A stretch of DNA of 53,031 nucleotides. Origin: Clostridia bacterium (GTDB lineage: Bacteria; Bacillota; Clostridia; Oscillospirales; CAG-272). Location: contig JAFXHU010000035.1 in assembly GCA_017533565.1 (NCBI GenBank), positions 1 to 53,031 of the forward strand, in the 5' to 3' direction. Below, piece after piece: positions 31,171-42,400 of the stretch. A program made the position numbers and the translations under genes. Positions within the stretch are counted from its first letter, which is position 1. Every line of letters begins with the position of its first letter. The notes under the pieces were generated by a model that worked only from the letters and a program-made list of their open reading frames with translations, was not told the DNA's origin and did no database searches.

Positions 31171-33063
31171 TCATAGTTTCTTTCTTGTTTCAATTACCCG
31201 TTCAACGAGCATAAGAGCCACGAGTGCTATGGCAAACCACAGTATGAGGTCGCGGAAATCAATTCCGTTTTGCCTTTCATAGCTTAAAATCGGAAGCTCC
31301 TCTATTTCCTTTGTTATATCGCTTTCCTCGGTGGGAATGTGAACGTGAAAGTTCTCGATAATAAGCTCGTCGCCCTGCATAGGACGTTGAGTTACCGTGT
31401 ATGTTCCGGGGGTTGTAACGAGCAGAGAGCCGCTTTGACCCTCAAGCTCCATATTTACGCCGCCTCCCGAAACGGTGACGTTTGTTCCTCTGCCTGTAAT
31501 TTCAACCGTATCGCCGATTTCAAACGAATTGCTCTCGAGCGTTTGCGGGATAAAGTAATTAAAGAGGTTATACATCATAAACGAGAAGTCGGGTATAGCG
31601 ATAAGGTTGGAGTAGTGAACGTCAAACGCCCAAACCACAATCTTTTCGCCGCCGTCCTCCTTTGCGAGGATTACGGGCTTTCCGTTATAGTAGGCAAGCT
31701 CCTCGTATCCCGTTGCAGAAAGGATTTCCTTGTATCTTGCGATCGTAATGCGGCTGGAGTCAACGTATTGCATAAGCTCGTGTGCCACACCCGAGGCGAG
31801 CGAGGAGTTAGCGGTTACGTCCACGTCCTCTCCCACAACGATATCCGACCCCTTCGGTCCGCTTTCGGGGTTAACCAAAAGCACGATACCGTCGGTGGGA
31901 ATGCTTTCGGGCATCTTATGCTCAAAGATATAAAGGTCAAAGCCCTCGGTAGCCGCCTCCTCGTTTTTATCAAGCTGCTTAAATTCTATATCCCACTTAT
32001 CTCTCATATTTTGGCGAATGGTACGGATTACGCCGCCGAAAAAGAGGTTTGGCTTTGAGGATGCGTATTGAATTTTAATCGTGGAGCGCTTTCCTCCGTA
32101 AAGGAAGAACAGGTTATCTTCGGTAAACGAATCGCTAACCGAATCGTTAAATGAAACGTAAACCTCCAAATAGTCGTAGGAGAAAAGAGGTGCGGAGCCA
32201 AAATCGTCGGGCGTGAAAAGTATTCGCTTTTCCTGCTCGGTGGGGTCAAAATAGTCCGCCCTTTGCAGGGATACGGTTTGCTCCTTTCCGTTAGCTCCGT
32301 GAACGATAAGGTTGGCTGTAACAGCCTTCGTTTCTCCGTAGCAGCCGACGTCAACGGCAATTTCGTAGTAGTTGCTGTCGTTGAGTTTAGCCGTAACGTT
32401 CAAAACCGCGGCATTCCAGTCATCCTCGTGGGAAACGTCGATAACGTTAACCTTGTTTTTGTTGAGGTACTTGGTTGCGGTTATAAGATAAACGCTCGCA
32501 TCGTTATTGCGGTCGAGAATATCCGAGGCAATGTCAATTGCTCCGTTAATGTCGGCGGTGCCGTGCGTGCATTCAAGCTCATCAAGCGCAGCGTAAAGCA
32601 TCTCCGCCTCGCTGCTATCCACCTGCTTTAAAAGGTATTCTGCATACGAGTCGGCGAAAATTACGGAAACAAGGCTTTCGTTTGAGAATGCCTCCTTTGC
32701 AAGCTCCTCCGCCTTCTCGATTGCTCTTTGAAATCTCGTTTCGTTGTCGTAGGAAACGAGCATGCTTGCCGAGCCGTCGATGATAATAACCTTTTCATTC
32801 GGGTCGGAGGACTCCGTAGCTGCGAGGACGGGCTGTGCAAGCAAAAGACCGCAAATCGTGAGTATCAAAAGCTGGCAGATGAACTGAATTATATTCTGAA
32901 GCCTGTTAACGGGCATCTTTCTTTTTTTGTATTTCAAGCTAAGTCGCCAGACGTACGTGCTGGAAACCGTCTTGTTTTGATAATTAGGCTTGATAATGTA
33001 GATTACGATAAGCGCAACTACACCTATAAGCCCCAATAAGCCTATTGGAACAAGCCATATCAT
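31171..33063 (-). CDS. BatA-like VWA membrane protein
   Basis: 630 residues. The N-terminal helix (1-24), a conserved cytoplasmic loop (SSTYVWRLSLKYKKRKMP) and a second helix (about 57-80) match the BatA/Aerotolerance N-terminal domain. A VWA domain follows with MIDAS DGSAS (96-100), then a long beta-rich extracytoplasmic region and a last helix (about 602-622) before a basic end. The start overlaps the DUF58 stop by 4 bp. In MoxR operons such proteins sit at the membrane and work with the ATPase in folding or metal loading of partners. The substrate is not known. Confidence 0.87.
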   Translation of the reverse strand: MIWLVPIGLLGLIGVVALIVIYIIKPNYQNKTVSSTYVWRLSLKYKKRKMPVNRLQNIIQFICQLLILTICGLLLAQPVLAATESSDPNEKVIIIDGSASMLVSYDNETRFQRAIEKAEELAKEAFSNESLVSVIFADSYAEYLLKQVDSSEAEMLYAALDELECTHGTADINGAIDIASDILDRNNDASVYLITATKYLNKNKVNVIDVSHEDDWNAAVLNVTAKLNDSNYYEIAVDVGCYGETKAVTANLIVHGANGKEQTVSLQRADYFDPTEQEKRILFTPDDFGSAPLFSYDYLEVYVSFNDSVSDSFTEDNLFFLYGGKRSTIKIQYASSKPNLFFGGVIRTIRQNMRDKWDIEFKQLDKNEEAATEGFDLYIFEHKMPESIPTDGIVLLVNPESGPKGSDIVVGEDVDVTANSSLASGVAHELMQYVDSSRITIARYKEILSATGYEELAYYNGKPVILAKEDGGEKIVVWAFDVHYSNLIAIPDFSFMMYNLFNYFIPQTLESNSFEIGDTVEITGRGTNVTVSGGGVNMELEGQSGSLLVTTPGTYTVTQRPMQGDELIIENFHVHIPTEESDITKEIEELPILSYERQNGIDFRDLILWFAIALVALMLVERVIETRKKL

Positions 33064-33959
33064 GCCATAATACCCACCTTTAAAAGTTCCTTGAACAGCG
33101 TTTTTTCAATCGGCTGGTCGGTGCAAACGGTAACGAAGCCCGCCTCTCTTGAGTTAGCGAAGCTCTTAAGATCGTTAAATATCTCCTGCAGCGCAGTTTC
33201 GTATGCGATTTGCGCGCTTCTGTCGATATTCATTCTCATATTTCTCGGGTCAAGCTCGTCGCCCGCCTCGGAGTCCAAAAGATTTACTCTACCGGAGTAA
33301 AGCGGCTCTCTTTCCTCGGGGGTTATGACCTGAACGAGAAGCACCTGCCTTTCCTTGTAGCACAAATAATCTACGGCGCTTTTCCAATCGCTGTCCGTGA
33401 AAAAGTCGGAAATAATTACCGTAAGACCGTCGTTGTTTCCCTGATTAGGTGCGTTGATGATTGCCGAGCGAAGGTCGCACTCTCCCTCGAATTCAAGCTC
33501 GCCAAGCGAGCTTATCGCGTTGAAGAAGGCTCTCTTTCCCACGAGCGTGCCGAAGGGGTCCTCGGATTTTTCGCCCTTTATGAGCTTAAAGGATACCTTG
33601 TCCATATTATGTACGGAAAGATAGCCGAGTGCCGCCGCAACCGCAACCGCGTATTCCGCCTTCTGGGGCGAGTTTTTGCCCATAGAGGCGGAGCAGTCAA
33701 GGAAAATTTGTGTATGCATCTGTCTTTCGTCGGTAAAAAGCTTCAAGAAATATTTCTCAAAGCGGCTATACAAATTCCAGTCTATTCGTCTTATATCGTC
33801 ACCGAGCATATACTCGCGGTAATCGGCAAATTCAACCGTCTGTCCGTACGTGCGAACAAGATGCTTTCCGCCGAAGAAGCCCGCGAGGTTTGCTCGCAGC
33901 TCCAACGACAGTGTTTCTAAACGACTGAAAAATTCATCGTTTAAGTAAGTGCCCTTCAT
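33060..33959 (-). CDS. DUF58 domain protein
   Basis: 299 residues, cytoplasmic. The DUF58 core is clear: FADYREYMLGDDIRRIDWNL (44-63) with FEKYFLKLF after it, followed by a VWA-like fold with DCSASM (88-93) and VIISDFF near 180. DUF58 proteins accompany MoxR ATPases almost everywhere and are thought to be their adaptor. Starts 4 bp after the MoxR stop and overlaps BatA by 4 bp. Confidence 0.93.
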   Translation of the reverse strand: MKGTYLNDEFFSRLETLSLELRANLAGFFGGKHLVRTYGQTVEFADYREYMLGDDIRRIDWNLYSRFEKYFLKLFTDERQMHTQIFLDCSASMGKNSPQKAEYAVAVAAALGYLSVHNMDKVSFKLIKGEKSEDPFGTLVGKRAFFNAISSLGELEFEGECDLRSAIINAPNQGNNDGLTVIISDFFTDSDWKSAVDYLCYKERQVLLVQVITPEEREPLYSGRVNLLDSEAGDELDPRNMRMNIDRSAQIAYETALQEIFNDLKSFANSREAGFVTVCTDQPIEKTLFKELLKVGIMA

Positions 33960-33963
33960 TTAC

Positions 33964-35031
33964 TTATTTTCTCCCGAATTTTTTCTTCTTTTCCTCTGCT
34001 GCGGGTGCGCTTTCTTCCTCGTTTACCGTAGGCTCGTTTGCAAGCTTGCCCTTGTGGGTAAGCTCGTCGATAATCATTTTAACAATCTCGTCGGGCGAAA
34101 CCTTCTCTGCGATAGCCTCGAAGGTAAGCTTCATTCTGTGACGGAGAACGGGGTATGCAAGCTCGTTTACGTCGTTGTAGGATACGTTGTATCTGCCGTT
34201 CATAAGAGCCTTTACCTTTGCCGCGGAGATAAGCGCCTGACCTGCTCTCGGAGATGCGCCAAGACGAACGTACTTCTTTGCCGCCTCGCTTGCACACTCG
34301 CTGTCGGGGTGGGTAGCCAAGCAAAGCATCATTGCGTATCTCATAACGTCCTCCGCAACGGGAATTTGGTTTGCGGTTGCTCTCATTTCAAGAAGGTCCT
34401 TGCCGTTACAAGCCGCGTCCGCAACCTCCGCCATCGTTTTCTGCGTCATATTAACGATGTCCATAAGCTCGTTAAGAGAGGGGTTCTTTACAATAATTTT
34501 GAACATAAAGCGGTCCATCTGTGCCTCGGGAAGGGGATACGTACCGTCCTGCTCGACGGGGTTCTGGGTTGCAAGCACGAAGAACGGCTCCTCAAGCCTT
34601 CTCGATACGCCCATTACGGTAACGGTATGCTCCTGCATCGCCTCGAGCAATGCCGACTGTGTCTTGGGGGTAGCACGGTTAATCTCGTCCGCGAGAATAA
34701 TGTTGGAGAATACGGGACCGGGCTGGAACTGGAAGGATGAGTTTCCGTTTTCGTCCTTTACGATGATGTTTGTACCCGTAACGTCCGCGGGCATAAGGTC
34801 GGGGGTAAACTGAATTCTGGAGAAGGGAAGGTCGAAAACTCTTCCGAGAGAGCGTACAAGACGGGTCTTTCCAACTCCGGGAACACCCTCGAGAAGGACG
34901 TTACCGCCCGCAATCATCGCGATAACCGCGCCCTCGATTACCTCCTTTTGACCAATTACGTCTCTTTCAATCTGTGCAAAGATATTCTTGCATTGCTCGC
35001 TGAATTTCTGAATGTGTGCCTCTGTAACCAT
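33964..35031 (-). CDS. moxR: MoxR-family AAA+ ATPase
   Basis: 355 residues from ATG 35031 (AAAGGTG six bases upstream; an in-frame GTG three codons earlier overlaps that site). Walker A GVPGVGKT (49-56), Walker B IILADEINRA (111-120), sensor 1 FVLATQNPVE, and the AAA_3/lid segment with SPRAGQAL (arginine finger region). A 25-residue Lys/Glu-rich tail (EESAPAAEEKKKKFGRK) extends the C-terminus. MoxR ATPases act as chaperones that activate or load metals into partner proteins with VWA domains, of which three are encoded just downstream. Confidence 0.95.
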   Translation of the reverse strand: MVTEAHIQKFSEQCKNIFAQIERDVIGQKEVIEGAVIAMIAGGNVLLEGVPGVGKTRLVRSLGRVFDLPFSRIQFTPDLMPADVTGTNIIVKDENGNSSFQFQPGPVFSNIILADEINRATPKTQSALLEAMQEHTVTVMGVSRRLEEPFFVLATQNPVEQDGTYPLPEAQMDRFMFKIIVKNPSLNELMDIVNMTQKTMAEVADAACNGKDLLEMRATANQIPVAEDVMRYAMMLCLATHPDSECASEAAKKYVRLGASPRAGQALISAAKVKALMNGRYNVSYNDVNELAYPVLRHRMKLTFEAIAEKVSPDEIVKMIIDELTHKGKLANEPTVNEEESAPAAEEKKKKFGRK

Positions 35032-35141
35032 TTTTGTCACCTTTCTGTCATTTGGAAAATATTTATTTTTATTTTTTTAATCCTTGCTTGCATTGAGAAA
35101 AGCCGTCGGCTCTTCTCGTTTATGCCGCGAAGCCGCGGCGG

Positions 35142-36278
35142 TTAAATACTGTCGTAATAAAGCTCGAAAAATTCGCGGTATTCGGGGGGGATTTCTCCGT
35201 ATTCCTCAAAAATCTGCTGCGAGTATTCGTAATAATAGTCAAGGGTGTCCTTGTAGTAGGTTTTGCCGTCGTAAATCATATTCGTTTCCTCCCATTTACC
35301 GCCGGCACCGTTGCCCTCCTGGTTATTATTACCTTCGCCCTCGCCTCTGTCGTCGCTGTCCTGGTTTCCGTCGTTTTCACCCTCGGAGTTGTCCTGCTCT
35401 CCCTTTTCGCCCTCCTCGCCGGTTTCTCCCTTGGAGGACTCGGAGCCGCTTTCGGACGGCTCATCCTCCGCGCTGTCGCCCTCGTCGCCCTCGCGCGAGG
35501 GTCCCTCGGAGCTGTCGCCCGCTTCGCCGTAATCGCCCTCCTCGATTTCCTCAAAGATTGCGATAAATTCCATAGGCTCGGTTATGCCTTTGTCGTGTCT
35601 TGACGGGTCGGTGGAGTCGTCGTCCCAGCCAATGAATATCCAGCCGTCGTCTGCCACCGCAACGACGGGGTCGGCGTCGCCGCCGGGAGCAACGAGCTGC
35701 TCCTCCTCACCGCCCGTGATATATCCGCCCTCCTCTACTACGTAGGAAACGGGAATATAATCCTCGTACGGGTCGTCGGGGTTTATAAGGGTGCTTCCGT
35801 CGGGAATAATACCGCCGTCGGCAAGCGCCACAACCGTCGTCATTGACGAGCCGAGCAGAGCTGCACAAACCGCAACCGCGATAAGAGCCGCGGAAATCCG
35901 AAGTTTAAGCCTTCTGTCCTTAACCCTTTCGTAATGTATTTTTGCATTCTCGCGCTGCAGCGAGGCAATGTAGGAGTCGTCGTTTTCGTATTCGAGCATA
36001 GTAATCATTCGCTCGTCAAGTCCAAAGCGGTCAACTCTCCTTGCGGTTTCCTTTATATCGGGCTTGAAATGCAGGAAGTAAGCCAAAGCACCGCTCACGA
36101 GCGCAACTGACGCAAATACGCAAATGGCAATCCAAAAGCTTCCAAAGCCAAAGAGCCACTCCGAGGCGGCGAAAAGGAAATTCGCTGCAAATCCCGCAAC
36201 AAGACCGAGCAGGGCGGATTTTAACGCCGCCTCAAAGCACAGCCTTGAATAATGCCTTTTAAGTTCGTTTTTAATCAT
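35142..36278 (-). CDS. Acidic three-helix membrane protein of the MoxR operon
   Basis: 378 residues. Membrane helices at about 18-40, 47-69 and 127-152, with a charged cytoplasmic loop (residues 71-126). Outside, residues 175-247 look like an InlB-type repeat (VSYVVEEGGYI, WIFIGW, EFIAIFEE), 248-328 are a Glu/Gly/Asp/Ser/Asn-rich linker, and the end (KWEETNMIYDGKTYYKDTL onward) is ordered and Tyr-rich. It occupies the place that DUF4175-like or other membrane proteins take in MoxR operons. GGAG precedes the ATG by 8 bases. First gene of the operon, 110 bp before MoxR. No enzyme motif seen. Confidence 0.75.
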   Translation of the reverse strand: MIKNELKRHYSRLCFEAALKSALLGLVAGFAANFLFAASEWLFGFGSFWIAICVFASVALVSGALAYFLHFKPDIKETARRVDRFGLDERMITMLEYENDDSYIASLQRENAKIHYERVKDRRLKLRISAALIAVAVCAALLGSSMTTVVALADGGIIPDGSTLINPDDPYEDYIPVSYVVEEGGYITGGEEEQLVAPGGDADPVVAVADDGWIFIGWDDDSTDPSRHDKGITEPMEFIAIFEEIEEGDYGEAGDSSEGPSREGDEGDSAEDEPSESGSESSKGETGEEGEKGEQDNSEGENDGNQDSDDRGEGEGNNNQEGNGAGGKWEETNMIYDGKTYYKDTLDYYYEYSQQIFEEYGEIPPEYREFFELYYDSI

Positions 36279-36373
36279 TTAATTTCTCCTGTGCTTGGTT
36301 GATTCTATATAAATGAAAGAGGAATTGAAAAATCATTTCCCCTTTGATTTACACAGAATTTTCTGTATAAATC

Positions 36374-36458
36374 GCCTCGGCTAACCCGAGGCCGCCCCGT
36401 GGGGCGACCCCGGAAAAACCGTGGGCTTTTAATTGCGGTGAAAATTTTCACCCGCAAT
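36374..36458 (-). terminator. Cluster of three hairpins after the giant gene
   Basis: On the minus strand the first, directly behind the stop codon, is a near-perfect palindrome at 36432-36458 (ATTGCG/CGCAAT arms, one bulged base). CGCCCC/GGGGCG (36393-36406) and GCCTCGG/CCGAGGC (36374-36392) follow. T tracts are poor, so this may be a terminator region or an RNA-stability element. Confidence 0.55.
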
Positions 36459-36461
36459 CGA

Positions 36462-39400
36462 TTATTTGGGGGAGGTTGTCGAAAGGTTAACGTTGAACGA
36501 ACCGGTTTCTATCGAAGCGTAGTCGTAAATATTAACTACGATGTAGTAAGTACCTGCCTCGAAGCTCTGCTGAATTCCGAAGTTGTTCCATTCGCTGTAA
36601 TCCCAATATCCGTCAAAGCCGTAGCCGATTTGGCTCATATTCTCGTCGTAAAGCAAAGCGTAGGTGTCAAGACCCAAATCGCTCGTGCTCCAGAGATAAT
36701 AGGTGCCCGCCTCGGTTATGGTAAACTTGAGATAAATTCTTTCGCCTTTCGTGTCAACGGTAACGGTTGTGGGAGTATCCTGATTAAGCTCGAATGCGTG
36801 TGCTGCATCCGTACCTCCAAGAAGCTCCTCCTCGGTCATCCACCTTGCGTAAAGAGTAGTCTTTTCTGCATTATAGTAAGAGCCGGAAACAGCCGAGCCG
36901 CTGAACTCGGGGTTGTTATACCAGCCCGCGAAGAACAGGTCGCTCTGATTTTCAAGAACGGGAAGGGTAATAGCATACTTGGACGTCATGCTCTCAACGG
37001 GGCCGCCAAGCTCGGTTACGAAGCTGTAGGTTACGTCCTCGCCCGACCAACCGAAGATGGTCTGGCAGCTATCGTTGTTCCAGTAGGAGTCCCAAGTAGA
37101 GGGAAGCGCGCTATCCTTGAAGAGAAGGAGGGGCGTTCCGCACTGCGAGAATGCGTTGCTCATACAGTAAATGATACCCGTGGGGATAACGATGCTGTCG
37201 AAATTACCCGCCTGGTAGAATGCGTTCTGGTAGATTGCCGCAATTCCCTCGGGAAGAACGAGGTTGGTTTCGCTTCCCGTATAGCCGAGAAGGAAGTTAC
37301 CGGTAATGTTGTCAACGTTCCAGGATACGTAAACGTCCTCAAGGTAAATGGTTACGTAGCCGTTCTCGTCAACCGAAAGTCTTCTTTCGCCGCTGGTGGG
37401 AGTGAAGATGTTCTTTGCGTAGTAGCCCGCAAGACCCCACTGCTTAATGTCGCTTTCGGACATAGAGGACTTGTTGTAAACCTCAAGAAGCTTCGTACAC
37501 TCGTAGAAGGAGTAGGTTCCCATAGAGGTAAGGTTGGAGGGAAGCTCTACGTACATAAGGTTCTTACAAGCGTTGAACGCATCGTCACCGATAGTGGTAA
37601 GCCTTTCGGGAAGAACGAGCGTGGTAAGACCCGTACAGCCGTAGAATGCGGAGTCACCGATAACAAGGGGTGCCGTTCCGCCCTCCTCGAAGATGATTTC
37701 CTTAAGCTCGGTCATACCCTTGAATGCGGCAGAGCCGATTTCGGTAAGCTCCTTCGGGAAGGTGATGCTGGTTGCGCTGAAGCTCGGAGGACAAGCAACG
37801 AGAGTCGTCATATCCTTCGTATAAATGATGCCGCCGACAACGGTAAGCGTCTTGTGCGTTTCGGGAACGATAAACTCTTGTACACCCGAATTAAGGAAGC
37901 AGTTCGCACCGATAGAGGTTACGTAGTCGGGAAGAGCAATCGAGGTAAGCGCGGTACAGCCCTCGAACATATTCTGCGAAAGCTCGGTAGCCTTCGTGTT
38001 GAGTACTACGTTAGAAAGCGCGGTACAGTTCTTAAAGATGCTGTGACCAAGCTTTGTTACGGTTACGGGAACGGTAAAGCTCGTAAGGCCCGTGCAGTAC
38101 ATAAACGCCTCATCGCCAAGCTGGATTACCGATGCGGGAACCTCGAACTCTGTAAGCGCGGTACAGTTGTAGAATGCCTTGCTACCGATGAGAGTGCATA
38201 CGCTGCCGCTTGCAAACTCTACCTTCGTAAGGCTCATACAGTTCTCGAATGCGCCGTAGCTGTAATAGTTGTTGGGGTTACGGCTTTCAATCTCTCTTAC
38301 GCTTGCGGGAATCTTAATCTCGGTAAGACCCGTGTTCATAAACGTACCCATAGGAATTACGGTAAGCTTGCAGTCGCTTGCAAACTCAACCTTGGTAAGC
38401 TTGGAGCAAAGGCGGAAATTGCTTCTGCCCATAGTTTCAAGGCCGGAGCCGAAGTAAACGTACTCGAGCGACTGAAGGTTTTCAAAGTTGCATTCGCCAA
38501 GAGTCTTAAGACCGTTGCCGAAGTAAACTCTCTTGATACCCGCGTTGATAGCGGACGAGGATGCGAAGTTGTAGCTGCCCATAGTAACAAGACTGTCGGG
38601 GAAGGTTACCTCGGTAAGGCTCGCGGTATTGATAAATACGTAGTTGCCGATGGTGGTAAGCTTCGAATTCTCGCCAAAGGAGATGCTGTTAAGGTCGGTG
38701 TTATTTTCGAACACGTAGTCACCGAGAGCAACGAGTCTTTCGGGAAGCTCAATCTTTTCAAAGTGGGTGTGTCCGAATGCGTAATCACCGATTGCAAGAG
38801 CGCTTTCGCCGCCCTCTGCGAAGGTTACGTTAAGCTTTCCGCAATACTGGAATACGTTCTTGCCGATAACCTCAACCGTGTTAGGAATCTCTATGGAGAG
38901 AAGCGCGGTTGCGGAGTTGAAGGCGTTGTCGCGAATTTCAATAAGACCCTCGGGAAGAATAACGGTTTCAAGCATTGCGTTGTTAAGGAATGCCTTCTCC
39001 GCGATAATCTTCGTGCCGGGAAGGACGGTGTAGGTCGTTCCCTCGCGATTTGCGGGATAGTAGATAAGGGTGGACTTGTCACCGCTGTAGATAACGCCGC
39101 CGTCGGAGTAAACAACCGAAACGCCGTCAGCCACGATGGTTTGAAGCGCGGTACAGCCCTCTATCATACCAAAGCTGAAATCTGCAAGGTTCTTCGGGAG
39201 AGTGATGGAGGTCATCGACGTACAGCCCGCGAATGCGGCGTTGCCGATAACGACGTTAGCCTCGCCTGCCTCGAACTTGATTTCGGTAATCTTGGTACAA
39301 TCCTTGAATGCTTCTGCGTTAACCTTGGTTACCGTTGCGGGAATGGTGATAACACCCTCAACGCCCGCGGGGCAGAAGATAAGCTCGGTAAAGTCGGCAT

Positions 39401-42400
39401 TGTAGATAACGCCTTCCTTGACCGCGTAGTAATCGCCGCCGCTTACGATGTCGATGCCTGTAGGGTTGGGCATAGCGTTGAATACGCCCTTTCCGTTTGC
39501 AAGGCCCGAGATAACCTCACCCGTATAGGAGGTGTAGGGAGCAAGTCTTGCGGGAAGCTCGATGGTGGTAAACAAAGCCTTGTGGAATGCGTTGTTACCG
39601 ATGGTAAGGTCGCCGCTTCCGCCCTCTGCAAAGGTAATGCCGCCGGGAACACCGATCAAGGTGCAGTAGCTGGTGCTGTTCTCTCTACCGAATGCGTAAG
39701 CACCGATAGCGAGTCTGTCGTAGCTGCGTCCGAACTCGTCGTTTACAACGGGAGCCTGGTTGCATACGCTTGCGGGGATTTCAATGCTGTGAAGGTGAGA
39801 ATTGTAGAATGCGTACTCGCCGATAGTCTGAAGACGGCTGTTCTCACCGAAGGTTACCGTAAGCGCAGAGTAGCTGTAGTAAGAGCAGTATCCGCTACAG
39901 GTGTTGTAGAAGGTATGGCTACCCATATCTACAAGACGGGAGGGGAAGCTTACGTTGTTGATGCTCGTACAAGCGTCGAATACGTGACCGCTTACAAGCT
40001 CGGTTCTCGGATTACCGTAGTTGAAATCGTAGTAGATGGAGGCTGCACCGAGAACGAGATCCTCATCTCCGCCCTCCTCAAAGATAACGGTGGAAAGATA
40101 AGTACAGCTCTTGAATGCATACGCACCGATGGAGGTTACCGACTTCGGAATAGTGATTGTCGTGAAGTTGGAGCCAAGAGAGGAGAATGCGTAAGCACCG
40201 ATAGTCTTAAGCTGGCTACCCTCCGCAAAAATGACGTTGCGGATGTAGTAATTGCTCTTGAACGCACCGTCGCCGATTGTGGTTACGGATGCGGGAATGT
40301 TGAAGTCGAACGGGCTGTAGCTAACCGACCACTGATAGAATGCGTGGTTACCGATTACCTCAAGACCCTCGTTGAGAATGGGGAAGAGTCTGCCGTTGTA
40401 GAAGCAGAAATCGCCAAGCACCTTAACGCTTCCGGGAATGTTAATGGTAGCGTAGCTGGAGGTGCTGTAATCGTAGGAGGAGGAGGTTGCGTAGAACGCG
40501 TAAGCCTCGATGTCCTCAAGACCCTCGTTAAGGGTAATGCCTGCGGCAGTATAGAAATATGCGTTGTAGAAGCAGTATTCGCCAAGGCTCTTGGTGTGAG
40601 AGGGAAGAGCGATAGAGGGAATATAGCTGCTCTCGAATGCACGGTTGCCGATAACGAGTCTTGCCTCGGTATTAGGCTCGCCGTAGAATACGAACTGTGC
40701 GTCGTTTCCGGACATTCTGAAGCTCTTGAACGCCTCGTCACCGATTACCTCAAGGGTGGTGGGAAGCTCAAGCTTCGTAAGACCGGTAACGCCTGCAAAG
40801 ATACCGCTGTTGATAACCTTAACGGTTGCGGGAACGGTATATTCGCCGGTTTTGCCCATCGGGAAGAATACTATCTCGGTTTCCGCCTTGTCGTAAAGAA
40901 CGCCTTCCTTTGCGGTGAAGTATTCGCTGGTTTCGGGAATGGTTACCTCGGAGAGGTTCGAGCAGCCAACGAAAATACCGGGCATTTCGGAAATGTTTGC
41001 GGGAAGGTCAACTCTTGTGATACCGGTACAGCCGTAGAATGCGCCCTCACCGAATGCGAGAACCGCACCGTTGGATGCGAAGCTTACGGTAGTAATACCG
41101 GTACAGCCGCGGAATGCTTCCTTGCCGATAGAGGTCATAGAAGCGGGAACCTCAAAGCCCGTAAGTGCGGTACAGTTGTAGAACGCACCCTCGGAAAGAG
41201 CAACAAGACGGCTGCCCGCTTCGAGTTCGATGGTGTTAAGGCGTACGCAATCTCTGAATGCGTACTTACCAACGGTAACGCCCGTGCCAAGGTTTGCACC
41301 CTTGAAGGTAACGCTCGTAAGGTTCTGGGAAAGTCCGAAGAACGCACACTCGCCAACGTAGGTAAGGGTGTTGGGAAGGGTTACGGAGGTGATTTGGTTT
41401 GCGCCGATGAATGCGCCGGGAGCGATAATCTGTACTCCGGTGGGAACGGTTACGTCGCCTGCCTTAACGCTCGGGCAGTAAAGGAGGGTCTTTCCGTCCG
41501 CGGAATAGAGAATGCCGTCAACCGACTTGTAATTCTTGTTTGCGGCAACGACGTTAATCTCGGTAAGAGAGGTGCAGCCGTCGAATGCGTTATTAGCGGA
41601 AGCGACGGTAACGGTCGTGCCGGAAATGCTGTATTTGGTAAGGTTGATTTCTGCAAGACGCGCGGGAAGAACGATTCTTTCAAGCTTTGCACAGCCTGCG
41701 AACGCTCTTGCGTCAATCGTGAGAGCAGCCTCGCCTGCCTCGAATACTACGGAGGTAAGGTTGGTGCATCCCTCGAACGCGCTCTTGTTAATTCTCGTAA
41801 CGCTTGCGGGGATAACTACTCTCGTAATCTTGGAGTTCTTGAATGCCTCTACGCCAAGCTCAACGATGCCGTCGGGAATGGTGTAGGAGCCGGTCTTTGC
41901 AACGGGAACCATAGCAACTGCCGCGGGGGAATTGCCGTTTTCGCCGTTGAAGAAGAGGACGCCGTCCTCGGACCAGTAGCGTACGGTTGCGCCCTCAACG
42001 CCGTAAACGTTGATTGCCTCAAGTCCCGTACATCCCTCAAACGGGTCAACCGCGGAGATGTTCTCGATTGTTGCGGGAAGGTTTACAACCTTAAGGTTGG
42101 TGCAGTCCTTGAACGCGCTGCCCGCTACCATAAGCACGGGAAGCCCCTTGAAGCTTTCGGGAACGGTGATTTCGTCAACGACGGCAATTCTGTCGCCTGC
42201 GGAAACCATATATCCGTCCTTGCCATTTACCTTCGTAAGAGTGAAGGAGAGGGTCGGGTCAACCCAGAAGGCGTAAAGACGCTTGCCCTCAAGCTCGGTC
42301 CACTCGGTAAGCGAGTAGCCCTTTGCATCGGTGTACTGCGTACCCATTCCGTTGGGTGCCTCGTACCAGCCTGCAAACGCGGAGGTTACGCTGTCGGGAG

